This document shows, piece by piece, positions 33,077 through 42,019 of a DNA stretch of 64,000 nucleotides. Within the stretch, counting starts at the first letter, position 1; each line of letters starts with the position of its first letter. Origin of the DNA: Kineosporia babensis (GTDB lineage Bacteria > Actinomycetota > Actinomycetes > Actinomycetales > Kineosporiaceae); NCBI RefSeq assembly GCF_021129305.1, contig NZ_JAJOMB010000014.1:1-64000 (forward strand), written 5' to 3'. A program made the translations under genes and the position numbers. The notes under the pieces were generated by a model that worked only from the letters and a program-made list of their open reading frames with translations, was not told the DNA's origin and searched no databases.

Positions 33077-33103
33077 GCCGGGCCCGACATTCCGGAGCCC
33101 GGC
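33077..33103 (+). terminator. Hairpin terminator after the rightward metallophore arm
   Basis: Arms GCCGGGC (33077-33083) and GCCCGGC (33097-33103) form a seven-base GC stem with a 13-base loop that can pair further. It lies 39 bases after the reductase stop. Confidence 0.5.
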
Positions 33104-33130
33104 AGATGACCGAGAGTTCCTCCCCGGCCT

Positions 33131-33802
33131 TCAGTACGCCACCCGGACGATTTGCTGAATGTCATCCTGCCGGGTCGCCGACTGCACCATGAAGTGCGCC
33201 AGGTCGGCGCGGGAGATCGCCCGGCCGCCGGGAATGTTGTGCTGCGCGTTGGTCCGGTACTGGCCGGTCAGCTTCCGGTCCAGCAGCCGCGGCGGCCGGA
33301 CGATGGTCCAGTCCAGGCCGCTGGCCCGGACCTCGTCCTCCATCACCGCGAGATCCTCGTAGATGGTGCCGAAGAAGACCTTGATGATCGGCGTCATTAT
33401 CCGGCGCATCATGAAACTGTCCCCCGGGTCGTTGTTTCCAGGCTCCGGCCGGGCCGGTGAGGGCGTGCTGCCCACCGGGACCGCGCTGATCACGATCAGT
33501 CTCCGGGTGTTGGTCTCCTTCATCGCCCGGATGATCATGTCGGTGCCCTTGGCCACGACCCCGGCCGCTGCCTCGGCCTTGGACCGCGGCCCGAGGCAGG
33601 ACAGGACGGCGTCCGAGTCGCGGACCGCCCCCTCTAGGGTCCCGGCCTCGACCGTGTCCAGGTCGGCTCGGACCACCCGGACATTGCGAGTCAGCCGATC
33701 GGGGTTACGGACCACCACGGTTACCTCGTGCCCGGCATCCACGGCCTGTTCCACAACCTGCTGACCGGTACCACCCGTTGCGCCGAAAATCGTCAACCTC
33801 AT
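33131..33802 (-). CDS. NAD(P)H-binding SDR-like protein (NmrA/atypical SDR)
   Basis: This protein of about 223 residues starts 'MRLTIFGATGGTGQQVVEQA', the NAD(P)-binding motif TGxxGxxG of atypical SDRs. It continues 'VVRNPDRLTRNVRVVRADL', 'DAVLSCLGPRSKAEA', 'RLIVISAVPVG' and 'GLDWTIVRPPRLLD'. No Tyr-x3-Lys catalytic pair is obvious, as is common in this group. ATG at 33802 is chosen because GGAG precedes it; ATG at 33814 would add four residues. It is convergent with the reductase and has no clear link to the zinc island. It could be a quinone/flavin reductase or a redox-sensing protein. Confidence 0.78.
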   Translation of the reverse strand: MRLTIFGATGGTGQQVVEQAVDAGHEVTVVVRNPDRLTRNVRVVRADLDTVEAGTLEGAVRDSDAVLSCLGPRSKAEAAAGVVAKGTDMIIRAMKETNTRRLIVISAVPVGSTPSPARPEPGNNDPGDSFMMRRIMTPIIKVFFGTIYEDLAVMEDEVRASGLDWTIVRPPRLLDRKLTGQYRTNAQHNIPGGRAISRADLAHFMVQSATRQDDIQQIVRVAY

Positions 33803-33923
33803 GGTTCGCTCCATCCAGACGCGCTCTACCTGGCGTGGTTCTGATCAACCCGACTGCGACGAGGCCCACCTTGTAGGGCCAAGACAAACCTCCTTTCTGG
33901 GCGTGTTCTCACTATACGACCAG

Positions 33924-34035
33924 CATTCTGGGGTCTCGGAGGGTTCGGTCATCTACCACTTCGGCGACCGCACCGGCCTGCTCACCGCCGTCATCGAGGA
34001 CGGCGGTGAGCAGTTGGGCGCGACCGGCCCGAGAA
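33924..34035 (+). pseudogene. TetR-family helix-turn-helix remnant
   Basis: One frame reads 'VSEGSVIYHFGDRTGLLTAV', the recognition helix and following helix of TetR regulators. No start, no N-terminal helix and no ligand-binding domain surround it. It is probably the leftover of a regulator once divergent from the SDR-like gene at 33131-33802. Confidence 0.55.
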
Positions 34036-34090
34036 AGGCATCCGGGCCAACATCTATGTCGACGGGGGTGAGAACTGCCTCAAGCCGTGA
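34031..34090 (+). pseudogene. Possible C-terminal tail of a short-chain dehydrogenase
   Basis: The frame 'EKGIRANIYVDGGENCLKP' followed by a stop resembles the last residues of an SDR ('VDGG' near the C-terminus). It abuts the TetR remnant directly. It is too short to be sure. Confidence 0.3.
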
Positions 34091-34286
34091 AGTTCCGAGA
34101 CGTCGCTCTTGATGAGAGCGAGGGCCAGGTGGGGACGTCGGTCAGGCCCTTGCGATGGGCGGTTCACCCGGGCGGGCCGAACGCGTGCGTCCAAAAGCTT
34201 CTGCGTCCCGGCGCGGCGATCGGCTAACCGGCCAGTTGGCGAGCAAGATCCTCTCCATCAGCCGTCTCGGGGGATGCGGAGATCAG

Positions 34287-36617
34287 ATGAAGCTCAGGGC
34301 CGGTGCGGCAGTGGCGGCGACGATGGTCGCGACGCTGGGATTCCTGCCGCTGAACGCAGAGGCGAAATCGTCCGATGTTGTCGCGGTTCTCGGGCATCCG
34401 GCCGCGACCGGGCTGTCGCTTCTGGGCGCATCCACCGGTGGGGTGGTCGTCCGGCAGGAGGGCGCCCTCGGGCAGTCGTTCGACGCCAAGTTCTTCAGCG
34501 GCGCCGAAGGTGGCCAGCTCGCCGAACGACCCGAACTGGCATCGTCACCGGCGCAGTCCACGTCTCCACAAGTGCTGGCCGTCAACGGGACGACGCTGGC
34601 CTGGCAACACGAAATTCCCGGGGCCGGGGTGCACCTGTGGCAGGTCCACCGGATGGACGTGCGCACCGGCAAGGACGTGAACGACGGAAAGATGCCACAG
34701 GCCAACGGGTTCACCAAGGCCGGCTGGCTGAGCACGACCATCGCCAACTTCGCCAGCTGGCCCTTTCCACCGCCGACACTGAAGCGCTATCAGCAGAATC
34801 CGGACAGCGAAGTACTCGCGTCCACCCCGATCGTGGGCGTTGACCAGTTCAGCGGTACGGCCGCGAACGACGAGTCCGCCATGCTCTTCGCCACCCGCGA
34901 GCTCACCGACCTCAACGAGTACGACGGCGAACCGCGCTACAACCTCGACCTGCTCGATCTGAACGCCAAGACGTCCACCCGCCTGGTGGACGAGAGCGAA
35001 GAGACGGTGGTCGCGCTCGCCCTCAGCCCCCAGACGCTGGCCTGGGTGACGCGCTTGGACGACGGGGACGGAGTGACGCCGCACTACACCGGCCCAGCCG
35101 TCGTCCATATCAAGCCTCGTAACGGCAACGGGCCCGTGCGCACCTACATCGAGTCTGCGGCGCCCGAAGGCGCCATGAAGATCGCTGCGACGGATGCCGG
35201 CGTGGGGTACGTCGTCGAGAAGGACGGCGATACGCGACTGCGGTTGGTGAAGGCCGACGGTTCCGGCGCGACGTCCGTCGACCTACCTGATGGCAGTTCC
35301 GGCGTCGCCGCCGTCGGCTCCAGGTTCCTCACCGCGGTTGGGGGTGCGGATGCTGTTGCTGGGATCTACAGCGTGAACGGCACCGTGGTCACGCGCACGG
35401 CCACCGTGCCGAGCGCGACCTACCCGATCGGCAGCATGGCGCTCAGTGCGGGAGTTCTGCATTACACAGACGGCTCGGAGCCCGGTGAGTCCGATACCTT
35501 GTGGCGGCGGTCGGTTTCGGGCAAGAACCGGCCTGTTCTCGGTCCCATCTCCTCGGTGGCCGAGGTCCCGGCCGAGTCCAGTTCCACCTACCCCGGACCG
35601 CCTCTGGCTTTCTCGGCCGGTCGTGGGCTGATCCGCAGTACCTCGGACGGCCGGGGGCACCTGATCGATCGCGGGCAGGAGACCGGGACGATCCCGACCC
35701 AGCACGGCAAGGTCTCCGGCCCCTACACGCTCAGCTCCGGCAAGGTCTACCGGCCCGACGGCGAACTGGTCTGGTCCGAGCCGGCCACGGGCGAGGGCAC
35801 GTCCGCCACCGACGACATCTTCGGTGCCACCCTCGTCTACGCCCGCCAACCGGAGCACGGTGACGCCACGATCTGGGTCGTCCGGGACCTGGAGAATCCT
35901 CAGCCGCAGCAGCTCGGTACGGTCTACCGCACCGACGAATCCTGCCGTAACGCGCCGCAGGTCGCGGTCTGGGGCGAGACCGTGATCTGGGGTAGTGGCT
36001 GCGGTGGCGACGGCCTCAATGTGCGGAATCTGCGAACCGGCGGCTACCGTACCCTGTACTCCCTCACCGGCCTGACCGGATTCACCCTCGGCGAGGGTGT
36101 CCTGGCCTGGCAGACCCTGGCCGGCACCAACGTGCTGAACCTCCGGGCCCCGGACGATACCGCCCCGGTCGTCCTGCCCGGCCCGTCGATGCGGATCATG
36201 CTCGACGACCACCGCATCGCCCGCCAGCAGTGGGCCCGTGCCAAGACCACCTACGACATCCAGCCGCTGCCCTTCGACGAGAAGTACGCCCCGCGCCTGA
36301 TCGCTCCCTACGTCACGGGGGGCTTCACCCAGGGCAAGTCGTGGAGCCCGCAGTTCGACTTCACCAAGCCGCTGAAGGGCGTCAAGCTCACCATCAGCGA
36401 CAGCACCGGCAAGACGGTGCGCAAGCTCGAGGGCACTGCTCCCGACGGCAGCATCCGTGACCTCAGCTGGGACGGGCGCAACGCCAAGGGCGTTCGAGTG
36501 CCGGTCGGCGTATACCGGTGGGAACTGGCCGGGCGGGCTGACGACGGGGACGGTCTGCTCACGGATGCGTGGGGGAGGGCGAATGTGCGCGGGAAAGTGG
36601 AGTTCACAGCCTCCTGA
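34287..36617 (+). CDS. Secreted protein with C-terminal FlgD-Ig-like domain
   Basis: This 776-residue protein starts with a signal peptide ('MKLRAGAAVAATMVATLGFL', cleavage likely after 'LNAEA'). The middle is beta-rich with repeated short blocks such as 'LAWVTRLDDGDG', 'VWGETVIWGSGCG' and 'VLAWQTLAG', suggestive of a propeller-like repeat, though no family is certain. The C-terminus reads 'VKLTISDSTGKTVRKLEG', 'LSWDGRNAKGVRVPVGVYRW', the FlgD Ig-like fold found in many secreted actinobacterial proteins. ATG at 34287 follows GGAG. It stands alone and no catalytic residues are recognisable. It may be a cell-surface or extracellular binding protein. Confidence 0.75.
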   Translation: MKLRAGAAVAATMVATLGFLPLNAEAKSSDVVAVLGHPAATGLSLLGASTGGVVVRQEGALGQSFDAKFFSGAEGGQLAERPELASSPAQSTSPQVLAVNGTTLAWQHEIPGAGVHLWQVHRMDVRTGKDVNDGKMPQANGFTKAGWLSTTIANFASWPFPPPTLKRYQQNPDSEVLASTPIVGVDQFSGTAANDESAMLFATRELTDLNEYDGEPRYNLDLLDLNAKTSTRLVDESEETVVALALSPQTLAWVTRLDDGDGVTPHYTGPAVVHIKPRNGNGPVRTYIESAAPEGAMKIAATDAGVGYVVEKDGDTRLRLVKADGSGATSVDLPDGSSGVAAVGSRFLTAVGGADAVAGIYSVNGTVVTRTATVPSATYPIGSMALSAGVLHYTDGSEPGESDTLWRRSVSGKNRPVLGPISSVAEVPAESSSTYPGPPLAFSAGRGLIRSTSDGRGHLIDRGQETGTIPTQHGKVSGPYTLSSGKVYRPDGELVWSEPATGEGTSATDDIFGATLVYARQPEHGDATIWVVRDLENPQPQQLGTVYRTDESCRNAPQVAVWGETVIWGSGCGGDGLNVRNLRTGGYRTLYSLTGLTGFTLGEGVLAWQTLAGTNVLNLRAPDDTAPVVLPGPSMRIMLDDHRIARQQWARAKTTYDIQPLPFDEKYAPRLIAPYVTGGFTQGKSWSPQFDFTKPLKGVKLTISDSTGKTVRKLEGTAPDGSIRDLSWDGRNAKGVRVPVGVYRWELAGRADDGDGLLTDAWGRANVRGKVEFTAS

Positions 36618-36699
36618 GCCGACAGCAGATCAGGCGGACGACTGGATCGCCCGGTAAGTCCGAGGGCTCTGATCTGCCCCGGGTTGGCCGGCGCCAGTC

Positions 36700-36816
36700 C
36701 ACTGGATTGACGGTGTCGATTCGGAGTTCGTTTCGATGGACGTCAGTCAACCCAGCGCCGAGTGGCAGCGCTGGGTCATGGAAGATCTCGATGTACTCGA
36801 AGATCGCCCTGGGCAA
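36700..36816 (-). mobile_element. IS3-family transposase (OrfB) C-terminal remnant with frameshift
   Basis: On the minus strand 'RAIFEYIEIFH' (ending near 36770) runs into, in another frame, 'QRCHSALG', a stop, then 'LTSIETNSES'. Together this matches the conserved end of IS3-group transposases (aiFeYIe-x-fYNrrRrHSaLGyltPxeyE). Only this tip remains, and no terminal inverted repeat or OrfA was seen. It marks an old insertion point in the region with several broken genes. Confidence 0.6.
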
Positions 36817-36987
36817 CTCGATTCCGTCGGGGCCGAGGAACCCTGGAGAGCCCGGACGCCGGATCCGGCAGTTGCTGGATCTCGCGGATCGCCCGGGCTA
36901 CGGTCCTCGGCTCGATCAGGAACACCAGAGGCCCTGATCGAGCCGAGGATTACCTGCGCAGCTTCCGATCAGCAGGCAGCGTCTGAG

Positions 36988-37830
36988 TCAGCCCAGGTAT
37001 TCGAGTGAGAGGCGGGCCAGACGGCGGACGTCTGGTGAGGTGTCCTCTTCGGCCGCCCGCATCAGCGCCGGGTGGATCTCCTCCTGTCCCAGCCGCTTCT
37101 CTCCCAGCACACAGACTGCGTGCCGCCGGACCACGACGTGCTCGGAGCCGAGGGCGGCCAGCGCGATCGGGACCTCGTCGGGGGTGATGGTGCAGTAGGC
37201 GGCGCCCGGACGGAGTTCCTCGTGCAGAAGCCTTTCCAGCTCGGGCAGAGCCTGTTCGAGCTGGCGGTAGTCCAGGGGCAGGGTGACGACGGCGTGGTCA
37301 CGGAAGCCGAGGTAGGGGGCAGCGACCGCGGCTGCCCGAACATCGTCGGGGACATTGACCACAAGGTCGAGGCGGCCCAGCCGGGACAGCGCCATGGCCG
37401 TCCACCGCTGGTCAGAGGTCTTCAGCCAGGGCAGGGCCGCGCTCAGCGCCTCGACGGCCTCCGGGTCGCCGAGGTCGGCCAGGATCTTCGCGGCCCGCCA
37501 GGCCTCGCCCGTACGGTGCAGGAGCGGTGTCACCGCTTCGCGGGCATCCCGGCCAAGCCCTCGCGGCAGCACCTCGGCCTCTTCGCCCTGGACCACTCCC
37601 TCCCAGGAGCCCAGTCGCGCTGCCAGCTCGAGCGCCCGTTCGGCCCGGGGCAGGGCCTGGAGGCGGGTGAGCTCGGAGGCGTGCTCTGCCAGTTCAGGAA
37701 ACAGCTCGTCAACCTCCGACGCGGGCAGTACCTGCCGGATGAGCTCCTCCCAGAGCTCGTCGTCGAGCGTCAGCACCGGGAACCCGAGATCCAGACGAGC
37801 GCTCACACAGGCCCGGGCGAGAGTGTCCAT
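36988..37830 (-). CDS. HEAT-repeat-like protein of unknown function
   Basis: This 280-residue acidic protein is rich in Leu, Ala and Glu helices. The C-terminal half has HEAT/PBS-lyase-like helical repeats, for example 'DPEAVEALSAALPWLKTSDQ', 'VVRRHAVCVLGEKRL' and 'SPDVRRLARLSLEYLG'. There is no signal peptide or membrane span. It overlaps the upstream small gene by 28 bases and probably forms a two-gene unit with it. Such proteins are protein-binding scaffolds; nothing here tells the partner. Confidence 0.7.
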   Translation of the reverse strand: MDTLARACVSARLDLGFPVLTLDDELWEELIRQVLPASEVDELFPELAEHASELTRLQALPRAERALELAARLGSWEGVVQGEEAEVLPRGLGRDAREAVTPLLHRTGEAWRAAKILADLGDPEAVEALSAALPWLKTSDQRWTAMALSRLGRLDLVVNVPDDVRAAAVAAPYLGFRDHAVVTLPLDYRQLEQALPELERLLHEELRPGAAYCTITPDEVPIALAALGSEHVVVRRHAVCVLGEKRLGQEEIHPALMRAAEEDTSPDVRRLARLSLEYLG

Positions 37831-38126
37831 GAATCGGCGGAAGGTTGCCTCCCAAGGACCTCAGCAGCCTCGAGTTCCCGCTCCCAGCGTGCGATCTCGT
37901 CGTCATTCAGCCACGGCACATCGCCGTCGGACCAGTCGTGCGGATTCCACTGGGCCTCGCCGAGGTCTTCCCACTCGGGACGGGTGACGACGCCGAACAG
38001 CGGGAATCGGATGACCGCGTCCTGTTCGCGGTAGACGAAGTACAGCGCCGCCGCGAACAGATCCCGCTCACCGACGGCGTCCACCATCGCGACATGAACG
38101 GCGTGCTCCAACTCGGCCCATTCCAT
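37803..38126 (-). CDS. Small conserved-looking hypothetical protein
   Basis: This 107-residue acidic, Trp-rich protein reads 'MEWAELEHAVHVAMVDAVGE' at the start and 'LFGVVTRPEWEDLGEAQWNP' in the middle. There is no signal peptide and no family that I recognise. It lies directly before the HEAT-like gene with a 28-base overlap. The two may be an immunity or binding pair, but there is no sequence proof. Confidence 0.55.
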   Translation of the reverse strand: MEWAELEHAVHVAMVDAVGERDLFAAALYFVYREQDAVIRFPLFGVVTRPEWEDLGEAQWNPHDWSDGDVPWLNDDEIARWERELEAAEVLGRQPSADSWTLSPGPV

Positions 38127-38237
38127 GGGCCGAGCTTATCGGCGTAGGCTTCCTTGCCGGGCCACTGACCTCGTCACGTTCGGCAGCAGCGATGGCCGAC
38201 GACATCGGCCCAGGTGGGCTCGGCGGGGTAGTGGTGA

Positions 38238-39110
38238 TCAGGTCCTGGCGCTCGGGGTCAGAACCTTCGCGGTGCGATGACCAACATGCCAGCCGATCTT
38301 CCACAGGAGCGCCTCCGGATGCTGAGTCGCCCGCAGCAGCTTGAGGAAACGCGATCCGATGGAACGTGACGCGGGTACTGCCTCGCTGGTCGGCGTGTTC
38401 GCACCATACCGTTGTTCCAGGAGGGTGTACGCGCGCCCATATCCCAGCCCCTGAAGCCAGATCCCGGTCAGAGAAGTACGAAGTCGTACATGCACGATGG
38501 CCTGAGGCACGAAAGTCAGTTTCTTACCTGCCTTCTGGATGCGCCAACACAGGTCGGTGTCTTCGAGCGTTCCGACCGAGGGGTCAAACCCGCCGACCGA
38601 CTGGAACACGTCGCGGCGTAGCGCCATGTTCCCCGCACCTGCGTGGGGCAGCCCTGGTCCGAAAGGTGATTCCTGGAGACCGGATTGCTGCTGAAGGGCG
38701 CGCGATCTTCTCGTTCGCGGTGAGTTCAGTTTGAGCGTCTCGAAACGTCCTGCAATAAAATCATTCTCCGTCAGGGCCGTGGAAATGGCCGAGAGCCAGG
38801 TCGGTGTGACCTCGTCATCTGCGTCGCAGAAGGCAAGGTAGTCGTACTGGGCGTAGGCGGCAGCGGCGTTGCGAGCCGGACCAGCACCCGGAGTTCGGGA
38901 GGAATCAATGATGCGAAGTTCCGGAAGGCGGCTTCGGAACCGTTCGGCCACAGCGCGTGAGGAGTCTGTTGATCCGTTGTCGCTGACGATGACTTCCCAG
39001 CGGCCCTCGTAGGTCTGCGCCGCCAGAGCCTCAAGCTGAAGCCATAGGGTGTTGGCGGCATTCCTGCAGGCAATGATCACGGTGATGGAGGGGACCATGG
39101 AGGTGCTCAC
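38238..39110 (-). CDS. Family 2 glycosyltransferase
   Basis: This protein of about 290 residues has the GT-A fold start 'SITVIIACRNAANTLWLQLE', UDP-sugar-binding 'VIVSDNGSTDSSRAVAERF', the DxD-type metal motif 'YLAFCDADDEVTP' and acceptor-loop 'GTLEDTDLCWRIQKAGKK'. The GTG at 39110 has AAGGAA upstream; a longer frame to 39209 lacks coding character. It has no obvious membrane span. It is isolated from other glycan genes in the window, so donor and acceptor are unknown. Confidence 0.82.
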   Translation of the reverse strand: MSTSMVPSITVIIACRNAANTLWLQLEALAAQTYEGRWEVIVSDNGSTDSSRAVAERFRSRLPELRIIDSSRTPGAGPARNAAAAYAQYDYLAFCDADDEVTPTWLSAISTALTENDFIAGRFETLKLNSPRTRRSRALQQQSGLQESPFGPGLPHAGAGNMALRRDVFQSVGGFDPSVGTLEDTDLCWRIQKAGKKLTFVPQAIVHVRLRTSLTGIWLQGLGYGRAYTLLEQRYGANTPTSEAVPASRSIGSRFLKLLRATQHPEALLWKIGWHVGHRTAKVLTPSART

Positions 39111-39209
39111 GACGCATTCCTTTGCGATTCGATAGATCGGGAGCTGTTTTGGGGCAAGGGCTGGCCTGGCCGGGACGGGGGCAGCACGAAGTCGTCCGAG
39201 CGTCGACAC

Positions 39210-39906
39210 GATTGCGCAACTGTGGATTCGGACAGTGCGTCCGACAATTCGCTCAGTTGTGCGGAGCCGGATGCGCTAAGGCGAAAAGTGTTTCATCCTT
39301 CCCGTTCAACCGGTGGAGGGATGGATCTCTCGCCCTGGCCTCCCGTGGTCGTCATGAGAACGAGGTGGTTGGCCCGCACTGCAGCATGCGTGACCAGCTT
39401 TTCCTGCATCATTTTTCCCGCGTCGCTAGCTATGGATGTTGTGAGGTAGCTGCAAGCCTGGCGGCAAATGAGGTGCTCCGGAAGGTCCTGAACAGGGAAT
39501 ACAACTTGCGTCGAGGTGTTTTCCGCCCATCGTGGCAGTGCCACCGGAACCGATCGGTCAAAAGTATCACCACGGAAAGACTGTCCAGCTGGCGGTCTCC
39601 TCCCTGCCGATGAATGGCCGCCGCGGCGACGGGACGGAAAGGTAACGAAGCTCTCCCTGGATTCGCACAACCTTTGTGGAAGGTGTCGGTGAGTGATTGT
39701 TTTTCGCTTGCCTCAATCCCACGACGAGAGGGGCGGATACCGGAAACGATTGATCACCCTGGCCTCGATCCCTCACGGGTGATCGCCGATCGGGAGATCG
39801 CCCCGTGGAACTTCAGGCTGCTCCTGGTCGCCGGCCTTAACACCCTTGTCTTCCGTCGATCGACGCACCGGCGGGTGGGGACGCCCCAAGACCGCTGCGG
39901 CCCCGG
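39210..39906. other. About 0.7 kb without a supported gene
   Basis: Base composition is less G/C-rich than in the neighbours, and short frames on both strands lack ribosome-binding sites and family resemblance. I see no IS ends or tRNA. It probably contains decayed sequence together with the upstream region of the glycosyltransferase. Confidence 0.5.
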
Positions 39907-40167
39907 GTGACGGCCACTCCCTACCCGAACGGGCAGGCGGTCGCCTGGCCCTTCGTGGACGCCCTGGTGGACCGGGTGCACTGCACGGTCCACGTCGGCG
40001 CGGTCAATGGCGACGAGATCGTCTACCTGATCCGGGCGGACTCCGACATGCCGTACCGGATGCCCTCCCGGGTCGGACCACCGGCCCGGACCCCGAACAC
40101 CATCACCACGCTGGCCGGGCTGCGCACCGAGACGGCCTGGATCCAGCAGCAGGGCTACACCCCCTGA
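39907..40167 (+). pseudogene. IclR-family regulator fragment (effector-binding domain only)
   Basis: The frame reads 'RVHCTVHVGAVNGDEIVYLI' and 'MPYRMPSRVG', the start of the IclR ligand-binding domain (normally followed by a longer C-terminal part). The helix-turn-helix domain before it and most of the domain after it are missing, and the frame ends in unrelated residues. It lies just before a frameshifted kduD-like gene, a pair often seen together in sugar-acid catabolism. Confidence 0.65.
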
Positions 40168-40196
40168 CCCCTCCGCGCCACCAGGAGAAGCCCGCC

Positions 40197-40986
40197 ATGA
40201 CGAACCCAGTCAGCACCCCACCGCCTACCTGGCCCGCAGCTTCAGCCTGGAGGGCAGGCTCGCGGTCGTGACCGGCGTCAGCAGGGGCATCGGACTGGCG
40301 ATCGCGGAGCATTGGCCTCGGCCGGAGCCGACATCATCGGGGTCAGCAGAGACTTGCCGATGGGCGAGAGCGGGCCTCGCACCACCGTCGAAGGGGTGGG
40401 ACGCAGCTTCACCCCGCTACGCGCTGACCTTTCGGCCCGGGACGCGGTGGCTGAACTCGCGGCCGACCTGGCCGGGCGCCAGGTCGACATCCTGGTCAAC
40501 AACGGTGGCACGATCCGCCGGGCCCCCGTGGCGGCGCACTCCGACGACGACTTCGACTACGTGCTCAACGTGAATCTGCGATCGACGTTCGGGCTTTCCC
40601 GGGAGGTCGGGCGGACGATGCTCGATCGCGGCTCCGGCAAGATCGTCAATCTGGCGTCGATGCTCAGCTTTCAGGGTGGGGTCAACGTTCCCGGCTACAC
40701 CTCGTCCAAGTCGGCGGTCGCCGGCCTGACGAAGGCGCTGGCGAACGAATGGGCCGGACAGGGCGTCAACGTCAACGCCGTGGCACCCGGCTACCTGACC
40801 ACGGCCAACACCCACGACCTGCGGCAGGACTCGGAACGCAGCAAGGAGATCCTGGCCCGCATCCCGGCCACCCGCTGGGCCCGGGCCGAGGACATCGCCG
40901 GTGCGCTCCTGTTCCTCTGCTCAGGCGCCGCCGACTACATCAACGGCGTGGTCCTTCCCGTGGACGGAGGCTGGCTGGCCCGCTGA
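40197..40986 (+). pseudogene. KduD-like short-chain dehydrogenase with two frameshifts
   Basis: An SDR of 2-deoxy-D-gluconate 3-dehydrogenase (KduD) type can be rebuilt from three frames. ATG at 40197 with AGGAG upstream begins it. A shift near 40225 leads to 'SFSLEGRLAVVTGVSRGIG'. A second shift near 40312 leads to the long remaining frame, 'ASAGADIIGVSRD' through 'DILVNNGG', 'YTSSKSAVAGLTKAL' and 'GVVLPVDGGWLAR'. The catalytic Tyr and Lys are intact, so the decay is recent, or the shifts are sequencing errors. With the IclR fragment just upstream it looks like a decaying sugar-acid locus. Confidence 0.7.
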
Positions 40987-41272
40987 ATCAAGCCCGCACC
41001 AGAGCACAGCAGCGAACGCAGGATCGGCCAGGTCTGCGTGGCGGGTCCGCAGGCGCAGACCTCACCACGACGTCCACTGTTGACGGGGTGAGGCTGGACG
41101 CCGGCTGTATGTGTAGGAGAGGGATGCGTCCGGCCCGGCCTGGCTGAGCAGGGCAAGGTGCCGCAGACAGAAGATGATGAGTGACGCAGCTACTGGAAGC
41201 GACACGTCCTGGATGAGGACGCAGACGCGTCAGCCTGATGGGATCCGGTGCAGGTCGCGCTGATCTGGGCGG
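40987..41272. other. Gap of about 0.29 kb, nothing recognised
   Basis: It lies between the kduD-like pseudogene and the convergent GAF-ANTAR gene. No strong hairpin or family-like frame was seen. Confidence 0.4.
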
Positions 41273-42019
41273 TCAGTCACGGGGAACGCTCTGGCGGGCC
41301 GGGGCCTGAAGGCCGGAACCGACCAGCTGCTCGGCGACTTGGCGCAACTTGATGTTGGTGTCCATGCTCAGGCGCGACAGAACTGAGAAGGCCTCCTCGG
41401 CGTCGATCGAGAGCCGCTGCATCAGCATGCCCTTGGCCTGGCCGATGACATCACGGCTTTCCAGAGCCTCGTGCAGTTCCTGAATGTGCACGGCGTGGGC
41501 CCAGGCCTGGGCTGCCTGTGCCGCGAAGAGTTGCGAGACCTGCTGCTCTACTTCTCCGAAAGGGCTCTCGTGGCGCGAGTACAGGCTGAGTGCTCCCAAA
41601 TTGCGGGTCGGTGTGGACAGGCGCAGACTCATCAGGCCGCGAAATCCCAGCTCATGTGCCTTCCTGGTGAAGGAGGGCCAGCGGTGCTTCACCCCCTCGT
41701 CCGCGAGGTCCGGCAAGACAAGGAGTTCTGCTTCTCCGGTCAGGATGACGGAGGCCGGCCCTTGTTCCTCCCAGCACGGCACGGCAGCAAGGTCGCCGAC
41801 CTGGTGGATCGCCCGCGTCGATATGACGCTGGCGGCCTGTACACCGGGGACCAGCCGCGGCGCTGCTTCCACGATGGTGCGAACGGTGGGTTCCGGTTCG
41901 CCGCCCGCGTGCAGTAGCTGCGATGTGCGGATCAGGTTCTGCGCCAGATGATTCCAGGTGGGTAGGGGCGAGGGTGCAGTATTGCCGCCTGCCTCGGAGG
42001 CGGAGTCGTTGTCACTCAT
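41273..42019 (-). CDS. GAF-ANTAR domain regulator (RNA-binding antiterminator type)
   Basis: This is a 248-residue protein. A GAF-like domain covers about residues 45-180 ('LVPGVQAASVISTRAIHQVG', 'GFRGLMSLRLSTPTRNLGAL'). An ANTAR domain sits at about 185-238 ('LHEALESRDVIGQAKGMLMQ', then 'AFSVLSRLS'). ANTAR domains bind paired RNA hexaloops and prevent early termination; in actinobacteria GAF-ANTAR proteins are common stress regulators. There is no phosphoacceptor domain. It stands alone; the ATG start is at 42019. Confidence 0.85.
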   Translation of the reverse strand: MSDNDSASEAGGNTAPSPLPTWNHLAQNLIRTSQLLHAGGEPEPTVRTIVEAAPRLVPGVQAASVISTRAIHQVGDLAAVPCWEEQGPASVILTGEAELLVLPDLADEGVKHRWPSFTRKAHELGFRGLMSLRLSTPTRNLGALSLYSRHESPFGEVEQQVSQLFAAQAAQAWAHAVHIQELHEALESRDVIGQAKGMLMQRLSIDAEEAFSVLSRLSMDTNIKLRQVAEQLVGSGLQAPARQSVPRD

